From assembly GCA_022800315.1 (NCBI GenBank), contig JAAWQC010000009.1, positions 1-64,000 of the forward strand: DNA of 64,000 nucleotides, written 5' to 3'. The position numbers and the translations under genes were made by a program. The stretch is from Clostridiales bacterium. GTDB lineage: Bacteria; Bacillota; Clostridia; Oscillospirales; Acutalibacteraceae. Numbering within the stretch: the first letter of the stretch is position 1; each line of letters starts with the position of its first letter. Under the pieces are notes generated by a model, which saw only the letters and a list, made by a program, of their open reading frames with translations, ran no database searches and was not told the origin of the DNA. Of this stretch, positions 1 to 7,693 are shown piece after piece.

Positions 1-486
1 CGGTATACCCTGCGGACCGGGTTCACCTGTGGGCCCCGTTGCGCCCGTGGGCCCCGGTATACCCTGCGGACCGGGTTCACCTGTGGGCCCCGTTGCGCCT
101 GTGGGCCCCGGTATACCCTGTGGGCCGGGTTCACCTGTGGGCCCCGTTGCGCCTGTGGGTCCCGGTATACCCTGCGGGCCGGGTTCACCTGTGGGCCCCG
201 TTACACCCGTTGGTCCCGGTATACCCTGCGGACCGGGTTCACCTGTGGGCCCCGTTGCGCCTGTGGGTCCCGGTATACCCTGCGGGCCGGGTTCACCTGT
301 GGGCCCCGTTGCGCCCGTGGGCCCCGGTATACCCTGCGGACCGGATTCACCTATGGGCCCCGTTGCGCCTGTGGGCCCCGGTATACCCTGCGGACCGGGT
401 TCACCTATAGACCCCGTTGCTCCCGTTGGTCCCGGTATACCCTGCGGACCGGGTATGCCCTGTGGTCCTCGGCAGCACACAAAATT
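1..486. repeat. 54-bp in-phase tandem repeat array
   Basis: Nine copies of a 54-bp unit begin at 1, 55, 109, 163, 217, 271, 325, 379 and 433, the last one incomplete, and the array continues past the left edge. Copies differ by a few substitutions, mostly synonymous when read on the minus strand. The array encodes the collagen-like triplets and is expected to vary in copy number between strains. Confidence 0.9.
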
Positions 487-531
487 GCAGCAGTTACCAC
501 TATTTTTATGGCAATTTCCGTATATATTCAT
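1..531 (-). CDS. collagen-like (Gly-X-Y) repeat protein, 5' part only
   Basis: Read on the minus strand, the frame opens at ATG 531 behind a purine-rich site (AGAAAGG) and stays open to the window edge, so the 3' end is missing. A Cys-rich head of about 20 residues (two CC pairs) is followed by uninterrupted Gly-X-Y triplets such as [18 protein letters not shown]. This 18-residue unit is encoded by a 54-bp repeat whose copies start at 1, 55, 109 and so on to 433, perfectly in phase. Such triplets form collagen-like triple helices; in spore-formers they are typical of exosporium filament proteins of the BclA type, which fits the spore genes in this window. The exosporium role is inference, since the C-terminal trimerisation domain is outside the window. 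The open plus-strand frame over the same bases reads Pro-rich and is only a shadow. Confidence 0.85.
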   Translation of the reverse strand, partial: MNIYGNCHKNSGNCCNFVCCRGPQGIPGPQGIPGPTGATGSIGEPGPQGIPGPTGATGPIGESGPQGIPGPTGATGPTGEPGPQGIPGPTGATGPTGEPGPQGIPGPTGVTGPTGEPGPQGIPGPTGATGPTGEPGPQGIPGPTGATGPTGEPGPQGIPGPTGATGPTGEPGPQGIP

Positions 532-1097
532 GTTCGTAACCTTTCTTCCCTATGCATCTGAGAAACCATATGCGAACCAAGTGTCTAATATAAATTTATG
601 CTGGAGGCTAAAAATAGTTCAGGTTTTCTGTAACTCTGTAAATTCGTTTTTTGAGGAAGGGTAGGGATGTCCTTTTGTCTCACCACTACAGGATAAGTCC
701 GTGGTTTAATGTAGTGACCGAAATCATCAAACGAACAGATAATTTCCACTGCGGAAATGCAATCTCAACCCAACCAAAGGCAGCTGTTTCGTCAAGGAGA
801 CCCAATAAGAAAAGACAGGCATTAGCTTGTCTTTTCTTATTGGTGCACGTTTATGCCGGTGGCAAACGACGTCCTCTGCGGCGGAACGATCCGCATCGCT
901 CTACGCGACGGCCTGTAAAGGTTATCAACATGACGGCACAGCCGTCACGCCTTACAATTTTTCTGGCGACTGATAATGCGCCGATCATTTTTATTGCCTT
1001 TTTATATTGTGGAAAGAAGTCTAATATTCTAAAATTGATCAACTTTTTTTATTGTGATGGTTTAATGATGTAAATAAGAATGAGGAGTGGATTCCAT
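532..1097. other. intergenic region with hairpins, no gene supported
   Basis: These 566 bases separate the collagen-like gene (minus) from the GyrI-like gene (plus), so both promoters should lie here. I see a strong hairpin at 802-843 and a smaller perfect one at 931-947 (TGACGGC, loop ACA). Short open frames exist on both strands, but none has a convincing ribosome-binding site or protein-like composition. Confidence 0.5.
802..843. terminator. 19-bp stem-loop, terminator-like on both strands
   Basis: The arms 802-820 and 825-843 pair over 19 bases with one G-U and a tetraloop ATTA. The arms are A-rich on the left and T-rich on the right, so each strand ends in a U-rich stretch. There is no obvious upstream gene on either strand, so the role as terminator is tentative. 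Confidence 0.45.
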
Positions 1098-1601
1098 ATG
1101 GCTGAGATCATGAAAGCCTATAAAGAAAAGGTTCCCGGAATGCGGTTTATCGGAAAAAAGTATAACGAATTTGGGCATTGGGGCGATTGGTCCGCAAATG
1201 GCCGGTTTGATACCATTGAAAACGCAATGGGTGGCGTGGGTTCCATCCGTAACATGTGGGAAGACGGCGGCGGGTATGTTGGTCTCGAGCGCCACAAGGA
1301 AAATGATCCTTTTGCATATTGGATTGGCATGTTTACCCCACCGGATATACGAGTGCCAGACGAATTCCTCTTCATTGATTTTCCCGAGACTTATTTTGGC
1401 GTTTGCTGGATTTATGGCAAGGAAAGCGATACACATCGTCTGACAGCGTATTGTGCGCAAGCGCTAAAGCACGAGGGAATCGAAATTATGTCTGATGAAA
1501 ATGGCGCGGTGTGGTCTTTTGAGAATTGCACGTGCCCACGTTTTACGACGCCGGATGAAAGAGGAAATGTCATACTGGATTATTGCTATTTTGTTCGTTA
1601 A
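1098..1601 (+). CDS. GyrI-like / AraC effector-binding domain protein
   Basis: This 167-residue protein resembles stand-alone GyrI-like small-molecule-binding proteins, the domain found at the C-terminus of BmrR/AraC-type regulators. The stretch MKAYKEKVPGMRFIGKKY and the late segment ending in NVILDYCYFV are characteristic of clostridial members. It probably binds a hydrophobic or cationic ligand; no DNA-binding domain is present. I chose ATG 1098 because GAGGAG lies about ten bases upstream, whereas ATG 1080 would overlap that site. It stands alone, with its own intergenic regions. Family assignment is good; the ligand is unknown. Confidence 0.75.
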   Translation: MAEIMKAYKEKVPGMRFIGKKYNEFGHWGDWSANGRFDTIENAMGGVGSIRNMWEDGGGYVGLERHKENDPFAYWIGMFTPPDIRVPDEFLFIDFPETYFGVCWIYGKESDTHRLTAYCAQALKHEGIEIMSDENGAVWSFENCTCPRFTTPDERGNVILDYCYFVR

Positions 1602-1661
1602 GTATCGCAGAAGGTGCGAGTTCAGGTCTAAACGATTATATCTTGCCTGTATTTGGAACGA

Positions 1662-1709
1662 CGGTTGGAGTTTGGATACATTCCGTTTGGAATGACCATG
1701 CTCCAACCG
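1662..1709. repeat. two-level stem-loop downstream of the GyrI-like gene
   Basis: The outer arms CGGTTGGAG (1662-1670) and CTCCAACCG (1701-1709) are perfect inverted copies. A second 6-bp stem, CATTCC/GGAATG, is nested at 1679-1694. It lies between the converging GyrI-like and ABC ATPase genes, so a terminator role is likely, although no long U tract follows. Confidence 0.45.
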
Positions 1710-1779
1710 CCGTTTAATCACGGGAAAGCTTTACTTTACCAGGTTTTCCGTTTTTTGCCCGTGAGGATTGTCCAGCTTC

Positions 1780-2412
1780 CTATCTCACTGATAACAATTT
1801 ACCGCGCTTCAATTTCAAAACGATATCCGCCTGCTTTGCCAGCTCGCTTGAATGGGTTACGACGATGACGCACTTATCGAGTTCATAGGCGCTTTCCTTC
1901 AGGATACCGGTGATTTCGGCCGCCGTATCCTCGTCCAGATTTCCTGTCGGCTCGTCCGCCAGGATAAACGGCGCGCCGGAAGCCAGCGTTCGGGCGATGG
2001 CAACCCGCTGCTGCTGCCCGCCGGAAAGCTTCAGCACATTGCGTTTGGCCTCCTCTGCGGACAGCCCCAGCCGCTTCAGGACAGGCAGGGCGTCCTGCTG
2101 GGCGGTCAAGTTCACGTTTTCCACAGGCGTCATGTAATCGATCAGGTTATAGCTCTGAAAAATCAGGGAGACATGGTGGCGACGATGATATTCCAGGCCG
2201 CGCCCGGCTATATTTTCCCCGTTAAAGAGGATTTCCCCTTTCGTCGGGGAGTCCAGCCCGCCCAGCAGGGAGAGCAGCGTCGTTTTTCCAGAGCCGGATG
2301 GTCCCAGTATCGCGTACATTCTTCCCGTTTCAAACAGGGCATTGACGTCGGATAAAATGTTGTTTTCCTTCGCATAGGAATAAAAGACCTCTTTCGTTTC
2401 TAAAACAGCCAT
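1780..2412 (-). CDS. ABC transporter ATP-binding protein (LolD/MacB type)
   Basis: A 210-residue nucleotide-binding subunit that should power the FtsX-type permease encoded directly upstream, 17 bases away on the same strand. Walker A is GPSGSGKTT near residue 38, the signature is [15 protein letters not shown], and Walker B is [11 protein letters not shown], followed by the H-loop VVTHS. The QQQRV signature and PTGNLD are typical of the MacB/LolD/BceA branch, which drives mechanotransmission rather than channel transport. ATG 2412 follows AAGGAG. Likely function is resistance to, or release of, membrane-active compounds or lipoproteins; the substrate is not deducible. The nearby two-component genes suggest inducible expression. 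Confidence 0.88.
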   Translation of the reverse strand: MAVLETKEVFYSYAKENNILSDVNALFETGRMYAILGPSGSGKTTLLSLLGGLDSPTKGEILFNGENIAGRGLEYHRRHHVSLIFQSYNLIDYMTPVENVNLTAQQDALPVLKRLGLSAEEAKRNVLKLSGGQQQRVAIARTLASGAPFILADEPTGNLDEDTAAEITGILKESAYELDKCVIVVTHSSELAKQADIVLKLKRGKLLSVR

Positions 2413-2429
2413 TTGATGTTTCTCCTTCT

Positions 2430-3854
2430 TCAGCTCATTTTCGACAGGATTTCTCTGGGCTTCAGGCGCATGACCGATGCAGAGGAAATACCCACCGAAA
2501 GGATGATGATAGCAAAACCGATCAGATAGAGTCTTGCCATATTGTCAAGGCCGATGGCTACGTTGAGCGGCTCCACCGAAGCATTCTTCTGTATAGATTC
2601 CCCGCCGTCACCATTGTCATTGATAACGACATTGTCCTGCTTGGCCTCGTCCTTCATCTTGATTTGCAGCCCGTTATCCTCCTGCGGTGCGGTTTGCTCT
2701 TCCCCAGACTGCACCTGCGCCTGCAACAAGCTGTTGCCGATCTGGCCCGCGATGAGATTGCTCGAGAAGAAGGACAATCCGAACGCAAACACCGCGATCA
2801 TCAGAACCTCCGCCAGATACTGGCCGATGACGGCCCCTTTACGGAACCCGATGGATAGCAATACACCTGTTTCGTGAATCCGGCTTTTTGCCCACATGGT
2901 CAGGATAAGGGACAACACGACGGCGCTGACCGCCACAATCAGGATGAGTACGGTGGTAATCAGGGTCTGAAATTTCTCGAGGGGTGCGGCGGCGGCCTGG
3001 TAGGTTTTATTGTTGGTCTCCACCTTGAACGCCCGCCAGTCGATGGTATCGTTCTGTTTGAGTCCGGCAACGATTTCGTCGAGCTGTGCCGGGTCGTCCA
3101 CCCCAAATACGACATTTTGATAGCCCGCCGCGGAGTCTGACATCAGCTCCTGATAGGCCTGAAGGCCGGAAAAGATCTGGTTTTCCAATTTATCAAAGGA
3201 GTTGACGTTGGTGTATGCCTGTTCCTGTTTCAACACCTCAAACAGCCCGATGATCTTGATTTCGGTTTTGTCGCCACCGTCCACCGTTAAGGTAATACTG
3301 TCTCCGATACGCAGTCCGTTTTTCTCGGCCAAAGCCTTACTGATGACCGCCACATGCCCGCCGTCCGCCGGTACATGGCTGCCCTCGATGAGTTTCATTA
3401 TCCCGCCACGGAAAAAGCTGCTGTTTTCCGTTCCCGTTACAAATCGGCCGTACACCCGGTCCCGGTATTTGTCCTTGACGGGGACGGTACCGGGAATGAC
3501 GTCCAGATTGGTGGAGACAAGGCATTGCGACATGCCGTCATAGCTCTCGACCCCGGCTGTTTCCATCACCTTATCGATGATCTCCTGGGTGACGGGCATC
3601 TTCGTGTCAATGGTAAAGTTGCCCTCCTCGTCGGTTTCCATCTTATAATACGGATTGCTTTCCGAGTAGTCGGGCGCCATCTCGAATTCCCCGCCCAATG
3701 CGTAACGCAGATTGTCCTGTGTGACCCGCGTCGCCTTCTCGATGGAAAGCCCCGTCAGCACAAAGGTCGCTATCACCAGCAGAATGATGAACAGCAAAGC
3801 GCTTTTACCCCTTTTTTTGGTAACATATAAAAACGCCCGTTTGATAAAGTCCAT
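2430..3854 (-). CDS. FtsX-like ABC transporter permease
   Basis: A 474-residue permease. One N-terminal membrane segment (about residues 15-35, after a basic start) is followed by an extracytoplasmic MacB-type domain of roughly 250 residues, then three C-terminal segments of the FtsX fold. The loop between the second and third of these is long and rich in Gln, Asp, Glu and Asn, which is unusual in length. The last residues match the usual LKPREIL ending of the family. GGGAGG lies eight bases before ATG 3854, so I prefer it to the in-frame GTG 3863. It forms the partner of the downstream ATPase. The single-permease arrangement resembles MacB-like systems. Confidence 0.85.
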   Translation of the reverse strand: MDFIKRAFLYVTKKRGKSALLFIILLVIATFVLTGLSIEKATRVTQDNLRYALGGEFEMAPDYSESNPYYKMETDEEGNFTIDTKMPVTQEIIDKVMETAGVESYDGMSQCLVSTNLDVIPGTVPVKDKYRDRVYGRFVTGTENSSFFRGGIMKLIEGSHVPADGGHVAVISKALAEKNGLRIGDSITLTVDGGDKTEIKIIGLFEVLKQEQAYTNVNSFDKLENQIFSGLQAYQELMSDSAAGYQNVVFGVDDPAQLDEIVAGLKQNDTIDWRAFKVETNNKTYQAAAAPLEKFQTLITTVLILIVAVSAVVLSLILTMWAKSRIHETGVLLSIGFRKGAVIGQYLAEVLMIAVFAFGLSFFSSNLIAGQIGNSLLQAQVQSGEEQTAPQEDNGLQIKMKDEAKQDNVVINDNGDGGESIQKNASVEPLNVAIGLDNMARLYLIGFAIIILSVGISSASVMRLKPREILSKMS

Positions 3855-3908
3855 AAGGAACACCTCCCTGTTATTGTACTGTTAGATTAGCACGCCGGCA
3901 TGGAGGCT

Positions 3909-3938
3909 GTATGGAACGTATAAGGAGCGGGTATGGAA
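3909..3938 (-). promoter_or_regulatory. direct repeat upstream of the ABC permease, possible response-regulator site
   Basis: The octamer GTATGGAA (plus strand) occurs at 3909-3916 and 3931-3938, 22 bases apart, about two helical turns, just upstream of the permease gene. A related TTCCAT-type pair lies before the response-regulator gene (7250-7266). OmpR-family regulators bind direct repeats with such spacing, so this is a candidate operator; binding itself is inference. Confidence 0.4.
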
Positions 3939-3978
3939 TGAAAAACGTAAATGGGGATAAAACGTGACCCGTATTATC

Positions 3979-4016
3979 AAAGCCCCCTCCTGCATTGTGA
4001 ATGCAGGAGGGGGCTT
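3979..4016. terminator. intrinsic terminator between VOC and ABC permease genes
   Basis: A 17-bp perfect stem, AAAGCCCCCTCCTGCAT and its complement, closes a very short loop (TGTGA). It lies downstream of the minus-strand VOC gene and separates it from the permease/ATPase pair, so those two probably have their own promoter. T-rich flanks occur on both strands. Confidence 0.75.
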
Positions 4017-4065
4017 TCACTAGCCGATATACTTTTTTGATCCGAGTCTTTCTGATACCCTTGGA

Positions 4066-4473
4066 TTATACTCCGCTGGCGTCGTTTAACTCAAACAGGT
4101 TTCCTTCCGGATCTCTGAAATAAGTACAGCGCATCCCCCATGCTTCAATGTATTGCGGTTCACCCAAAAACGGAACACCCGCTTCCTTCATCCGCCGGTA
4201 GTCTCCGTCCAGGTCGGTCGTGGGGACGACCGCCACTATGGTGTCAGGCTGCGTGTCACTGAGAGGCTGGGTATACCCTTGATACAGCGGCATCGCGTCC
4301 CCGGAAAAAATAGCAAAGCAGGGAGGAGCGCCGACGCTTACGGCAAAAGACGTATAAGGGCCATCCCTGTCGCCCCAAACGGGAACCAAGCCCATTTTCT
4401 CCGTATAAAAATCATAGCACTCTCCATAGTTTTTCCGCACTAAAATGCGGAGGGTGGTTTGGTCAAAATTCAT
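4066..4473 (-). CDS. VOC (glyoxalase/bleomycin-resistance fold) family protein
   Basis: A 135-residue single-domain protein with the paired beta-alpha-beta-beta-beta modules of the vicinal oxygen chelate superfamily. The first half carries the YDFYTEKMGL motif and the second ends with the diagnostic RDPEGNLFEL, where Glu and neighbouring positions usually bind metal. Members include glyoxalase I, dioxygenases and drug-binding proteins, so the exact reaction cannot be named. ATG 4473 follows GGGAGC. It lies 79 bases after the AraC regulator, with a 14-bp inverted repeat between them, which suggests control by that regulator. Confidence 0.82.
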   Translation of the reverse strand: MNFDQTTLRILVRKNYGECYDFYTEKMGLVPVWGDRDGPYTSFAVSVGAPPCFAIFSGDAMPLYQGYTQPLSDTQPDTIVAVVPTTDLDGDYRRMKEAGVPFLGEPQYIEAWGMRCTYFRDPEGNLFELNDASGV

Positions 4474-4503
4474 GTTAAATCGCTCCCTTTTTTCATTTTT
4501 GCT

Positions 4504-4558
4504 TTTTGATATATAATGCCAGTGCTAATGCCGTATACATTTTGATTATATATCAAAA
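4504..4558 (-). promoter_or_regulatory. 14-bp perfect inverted repeat before the VOC gene
   Basis: TTTTGATATATAAT at 4504-4517 is repeated in inverted orientation at 4545-4558, with 27 bases between. The arms are very AT-rich and contain -10-like sequences on the minus strand. The right arm overlaps the stop codon of the AraC-type gene. It could be an operator of that regulator or a weak terminator; I cannot decide from sequence. Confidence 0.4.
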
Positions 4559-5386
4559 TTTTGCGATTTCACTGTAAAAATCGGACATCCTGTTTCGATA
4601 TTCCTGCGGCGTAAGTCCGCATACCGATTGAAAATCGCGGATAAAATGAGACAAATCGTAGAACCCTGTCTCACAGGAAACGCGAGTCAGAGGATACGGC
4701 GTATGTTTTATAAGCCGAATAGCCTTGTTGACACGAATCAGGCGGGAGAGTGTTTTGGTATTCATACCGAAATAATCCTGAAATATACGATTGAGGTGCC
4801 GTTCACTGTAATAAACGGAAGCGGCAAGCTTTTTACAGGAGAGGTTCCCGGCGCTTTTCATCATCATTTCCGCCGCCATTTTGAGTTCGGAAGGACATTG
4901 GTCATATATGTTATTCAATAAAATCCGGTCGAGACGGGTTATCAGTTCATCCAAACACCCGGCGTGTTCGAGTGCCTCTGCAAGCAGCCTGTTCAATGAG
5001 GAAGCGATGATTTCAAATGGAATTGTGCGGTCAGTCAATTCGTTTTGACTGACACCTGTAAACGCTGATAAACCCGCGGGCTGAAATTCTATGATGACGA
5101 GCATTTCACTTTGATTTGCCACACCGCCAACCATGCAGGGCCTGGTCATCGGACCAAACAGATGACTGTCTGATTCGCGCTGATTGCAGGAAAACACCAG
5201 GGTCGCGCTTCCATGAGGTATCACCGTATAGATATCGGGCAGAATCTGTTGATTTGGAAAGGTAATCGTATAATTGGAAATTTTGTCGCGCAGCGCCGGA
5301 TGGGGCAGAATATAAACAAAATCGTTTTCGCGAAGTAGGATACGAGCCGTATCATGATAAATGCGTATGTCTTTTTTTACGATCAT
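4553..5386 (-). CDS. AraC-family transcriptional regulator (DUF6597-like sensor domain)
   Basis: A 277-residue regulator. The N-terminal half (about 1-150) resembles the DUF6597 cupin-like sensor found in AraC proteins, with a run of PHGS and FGP-type beta turns. The C-terminal 100 residues hold two helix-turn-helix motifs, the second with the family hallmarks CETGFYDLSHFIRDFQ and GLTPQEYR. Start ATG 5386 overlaps the stop of the sensor-kinase gene (ATGA), a sign of translational coupling, and has AGGGAG eight bases upstream. A longer reading frame upstream is only a shadow of the kinase gene. It likely controls the VOC gene or the ABC pair; the ligand is unknown. Confidence 0.85.
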   Translation of the reverse strand: MIVKKDIRIYHDTARILLRENDFVYILPHPALRDKISNYTITFPNQQILPDIYTVIPHGSATLVFSCNQRESDSHLFGPMTRPCMVGGVANQSEMLVIIEFQPAGLSAFTGVSQNELTDRTIPFEIIASSLNRLLAEALEHAGCLDELITRLDRILLNNIYDQCPSELKMAAEMMMKSAGNLSCKKLAASVYYSERHLNRIFQDYFGMNTKTLSRLIRVNKAIRLIKHTPYPLTRVSCETGFYDLSHFIRDFQSVCGLTPQEYRNRMSDFYSEIAKF

Positions 5387-6549
5387 CCTCTGCTCTCCCT
5401 GTTTGGCCGCCCATCTTCGAAAGCCTCGCGATATAAATGAATCGCAAACCGCATGCCAAGCGGCTGCTCCATCGGACGAAACGAATAGGAAAGATGCATC
5501 GCTTTTAAAAGCGTATCGACGAGATACAGCCCCAGTCCATTCCCGCCGTCGTCTTGGCATCGGGCATAATCGGGCCGGTAGAAGGGCTCGAATACATGAC
5601 GCAGGGCTTCGGATGGAATCGGAGCACATTCATTTTCGACCACCAGGCCGGAGTCGTTGAAATACACGGAAATCGTCTTGCCTGCCTCCGTGTAAGAGAC
5701 GGCGTTGGCCAGAATGTTGGAAACCGCTTTGCTGAACATCCGCGGCGGCAGCTCGACGGAAAAGCCGCCCGAAAAGTCCCGCTTAAAAATGGTTCCGCGT
5801 GCTTTGGCGATCTGCTCATACGGCTCACATATACGGGACAGCAGGGAAGGCAAATCGGTTTTTACTGGGGCTTCGCTTTTTATAGGGCTGCTCAGTTTCG
5901 ACGCCTCCAAAACCTCCTGAATCATTTCCGCCAGACGTTCAGTCATTTCCTTGCACTGAGGCAAATAGACGTCAATATTTCGATATTTCCCGATACCGAG
6001 AATCATATTCTCCAGCGTGGCGTTCAGAGCGGTGAGCGGGGTTTTCAGTTCGTGGGATGCCGCACGCATAAAGTCCACCTTGGATTGTTCCATGTCCCGC
6101 ACGCGCTGTTTTTCTATTTCCAGCTTTTCAATGGCTGCCAGCAGGTTTTGATATAAGCCATTGATATTGTCGGCCAGCATACCGATTTCATCTTTCGTGT
6201 GGAGTTCGCAGGCCGCGGTTTTGTCCATCTGCGCCATCCGCTCGGTGACGGCTGAAATCTGCTTGACGGGAACGGTGATTTGCTTCGAAAACAACAGGGA
6301 GCAAAGGACGGAAATCAGGACGCAGCAGCCCAGAGACATCGGAAGGACCTTTTGGATCATCTGCGTGATATACGGCGTCAAATTGAATTTCCAGAGTAAC
6401 GGTATGTCTCCCTGGCCGGGACCGGGAGTCAGCTCCAGCGGTACCTGCGGGGTGAGGAAATACAGAAGCGCGTGGGCCACCAGTACGATAAACAGTAGCA
6501 GCCCCAGCGTATAAAAAAATGTTTTTGGGTAAATTTTCAGCCGCTTCAT
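5383..6549 (-). CDS. sensor histidine kinase
   Basis: A 388-residue membrane kinase. It has an N-terminal membrane segment (about 10-30), a short extracytoplasmic loop of some 50 residues, a second segment (about 85-105) and a HAMP linker. The HisKA box contains ASHELKTPLTAL with the phospho-accepting His, and the HATPase domain carries the G-box NGLGLYLV. The short sensor loop is typical of kinases that sense at the membrane or through an ABC transporter. Its start overlaps the response-regulator stop by four bases (ATGA), and its stop overlaps the AraC start the same way, so three genes are coupled. It should phosphorylate the regulator encoded just upstream. Confidence 0.9.
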   Translation of the reverse strand: MKRLKIYPKTFFYTLGLLLFIVLVAHALLYFLTPQVPLELTPGPGQGDIPLLWKFNLTPYITQMIQKVLPMSLGCCVLISVLCSLLFSKQITVPVKQISAVTERMAQMDKTAACELHTKDEIGMLADNINGLYQNLLAAIEKLEIEKQRVRDMEQSKVDFMRAASHELKTPLTALNATLENMILGIGKYRNIDVYLPQCKEMTERLAEMIQEVLEASKLSSPIKSEAPVKTDLPSLLSRICEPYEQIAKARGTIFKRDFSGGFSVELPPRMFSKAVSNILANAVSYTEAGKTISVYFNDSGLVVENECAPIPSEALRHVFEPFYRPDYARCQDDGGNGLGLYLVDTLLKAMHLSYSFRPMEQPLGMRFAIHLYREAFEDGRPNRESRG

Positions 6550-7211
6550 TCCTGCACCTCAAATTTATATCCGATCCCCTTCACCGTGACTAGGCAATCC
6601 AGGCGGCATTTTTTGCGCAGATTTTTGACATAGGTATCTATCGTCCGGTCGATAATCGGATTGTCGTCGCCCCATAGCTCATCCAGAATTTGATTTCGTG
6701 TAAGAACCAGGCCCTTGTGCTCTGCAAACAGCCGCAGCAGGTCTATTTCCTTGGGCGTCAATTCAATTTTGCCGTTTTTATCCCAAGCCGTATAGCCGGA
6801 AAAGTTTACGTTTACCTCTCCGAACGCCATCGTGTCCGGCAGGATACTTTGCCCGCTTCTCCGCAGCAGCGCCGAGATCCTTTTACCCAGTAAAACCAGA
6901 GAAAAGGGCTTGGTGATATAATCGTCCGCCTGCTCGTCAAAGCTTTGAATCTGGGTGTATTCGTCTCCAATTGCGGTGAGCATGAGAACGGGGAGAGCGC
7001 TTGTCCGGCGGATTTCGTGCAATACGGCCAGTCCGGTCATTTTCGGTAGCATGATGTCCAAAACGGCAAGCTGGGCCTTCTTTTCTCTGAAAATATGTAT
7101 GGCCTCAGCTCCGTCATAAGCCGGAATGGTCTCATGCCCGGTGGATTTCAAATATTCGCAGATGGCCTCGTTTGTCTTTTTATCGTCTTCCACGATCAAT
7201 ATCAGCGCCAT
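6546..7211 (-). CDS. OmpR-family response regulator
   Basis: A 221-residue regulator. The receiver domain (1-115) shows the acidic pair EDD, the phospho-acceptor Asp in LDIMLPKMTG and the conserved Lys in ITKPFS. The winged-helix domain (about 125-221) has the OmpR/PhoB features LTPKEIDLLRLF, RNQILDELWG and VKNLRKK, and ends in KGIGYKFE. A strong site (GCAGGAGG) precedes ATG 7211. It is first in a minus-strand cluster with its kinase. The direct repeats before its own gene and before the ABC permease are candidate binding sites, so it probably autoregulates and induces the transporter. Confidence 0.92.
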   Translation of the reverse strand: MALILIVEDDKKTNEAICEYLKSTGHETIPAYDGAEAIHIFREKKAQLAVLDIMLPKMTGLAVLHEIRRTSALPVLMLTAIGDEYTQIQSFDEQADDYITKPFSLVLLGKRISALLRRSGQSILPDTMAFGEVNVNFSGYTAWDKNGKIELTPKEIDLLRLFAEHKGLVLTRNQILDELWGDDNPIIDRTIDTYVKNLRKKCRLDCLVTVKGIGYKFEVQE

Positions 7212-7640
7212 AAGAACACCTCCTGCCGTAGTATACCATCTTTATGTGGAGGGAATATGAATGGAATGGCGGTTTGGAGGTGTTGGAAAATTTATTATAC
7301 TTTTTTAGCGCTGCCATGGATTTAAGCGGACGGATGATCCGCTTCGCCCGGCGGCCGCCGCGGAGACCTTACATGAAGCTGAAATTGCTTTTTAAACAGA
7401 TCATTTGATAATATGTATAGGGATGTATGTCATTTGCCGGATGTTGGAGGCTGATACCTTTCTTTTTCTACTTTTTTCATGATATCAATTCGTATCCGTT
7501 GTTACAGATGGCTTATCAGCTGATCTATGGAAATAAGCTGTTGCAAGATGGCTATTGTGATGTATCGGATGCATCCGATAAGTATTGTTGAAAAAACATT
7601 CTCCCTGTCAATACAGAAATTGGCATGTGGCCAATATAAG
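7212..7640. other. AT-rich intergenic region, no gene supported
   Basis: Apart from the response-regulator promoter at the left end and a terminator at the right end, I see nothing that can be supported here. Short frames lack ribosome-binding sites. Base composition is clearly more AT-rich than the flanking genes. Confidence 0.45.
7230..7266 (-). promoter_or_regulatory. promoter and direct repeat of the response-regulator gene
   Basis: On the minus strand a TATACT -10 box (7230-7235) lies just upstream of the ribosome-binding site. Further upstream, TTCCAT (7261-7266) and TTCCCT (7250-7255) repeat with 11-base spacing. The -35 box is poor, as expected for an activated promoter. Confidence 0.4.
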
Positions 7641-7648
7641 GTGAAAAG

Positions 7649-7690
7649 AAAGCAGCCGCTGGCAGAATTGCCTCTGGCTGCTTTTTATTT
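7649..7690 (-). terminator. intrinsic terminator of the helical-protein gene
   Basis: The arms AAAGCAGCC (7649-7657) and GGCTGCTTT (7676-7684) enclose a nested GGCA/TGCC stem. It begins ten bases after the stop codon of the minus-strand gene at 7694, and U-rich sequence follows on both strands. Confidence 0.75.
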
Positions 7691-7693
7691 CAC

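Noticed and set aside
1-486. CRISPR array
   Set aside because: The 54-bp units adjoin directly with no unique spacers and are in frame with a collagen-like protein.
29-664. Long plus-strand frame rich in Pro and Gly over the 54-bp repeats
   Set aside because: It lacks a ribosome-binding site, and the minus strand over the same bases gives perfect Gly-X-Y triplets with a proper start; the plus frame is its mirror.
851-1042. 63-codon minus-strand frame in the first intergenic region
   Set aside because: No ribosome-binding site, Arg-rich composition and overlap with a hairpin; probably not coding.
5387-5629. Longer N-terminus of the AraC regulator
   Set aside because: It lies entirely inside the sensor-kinase gene; the overlapping ATGA start at 5386 is the natural one.
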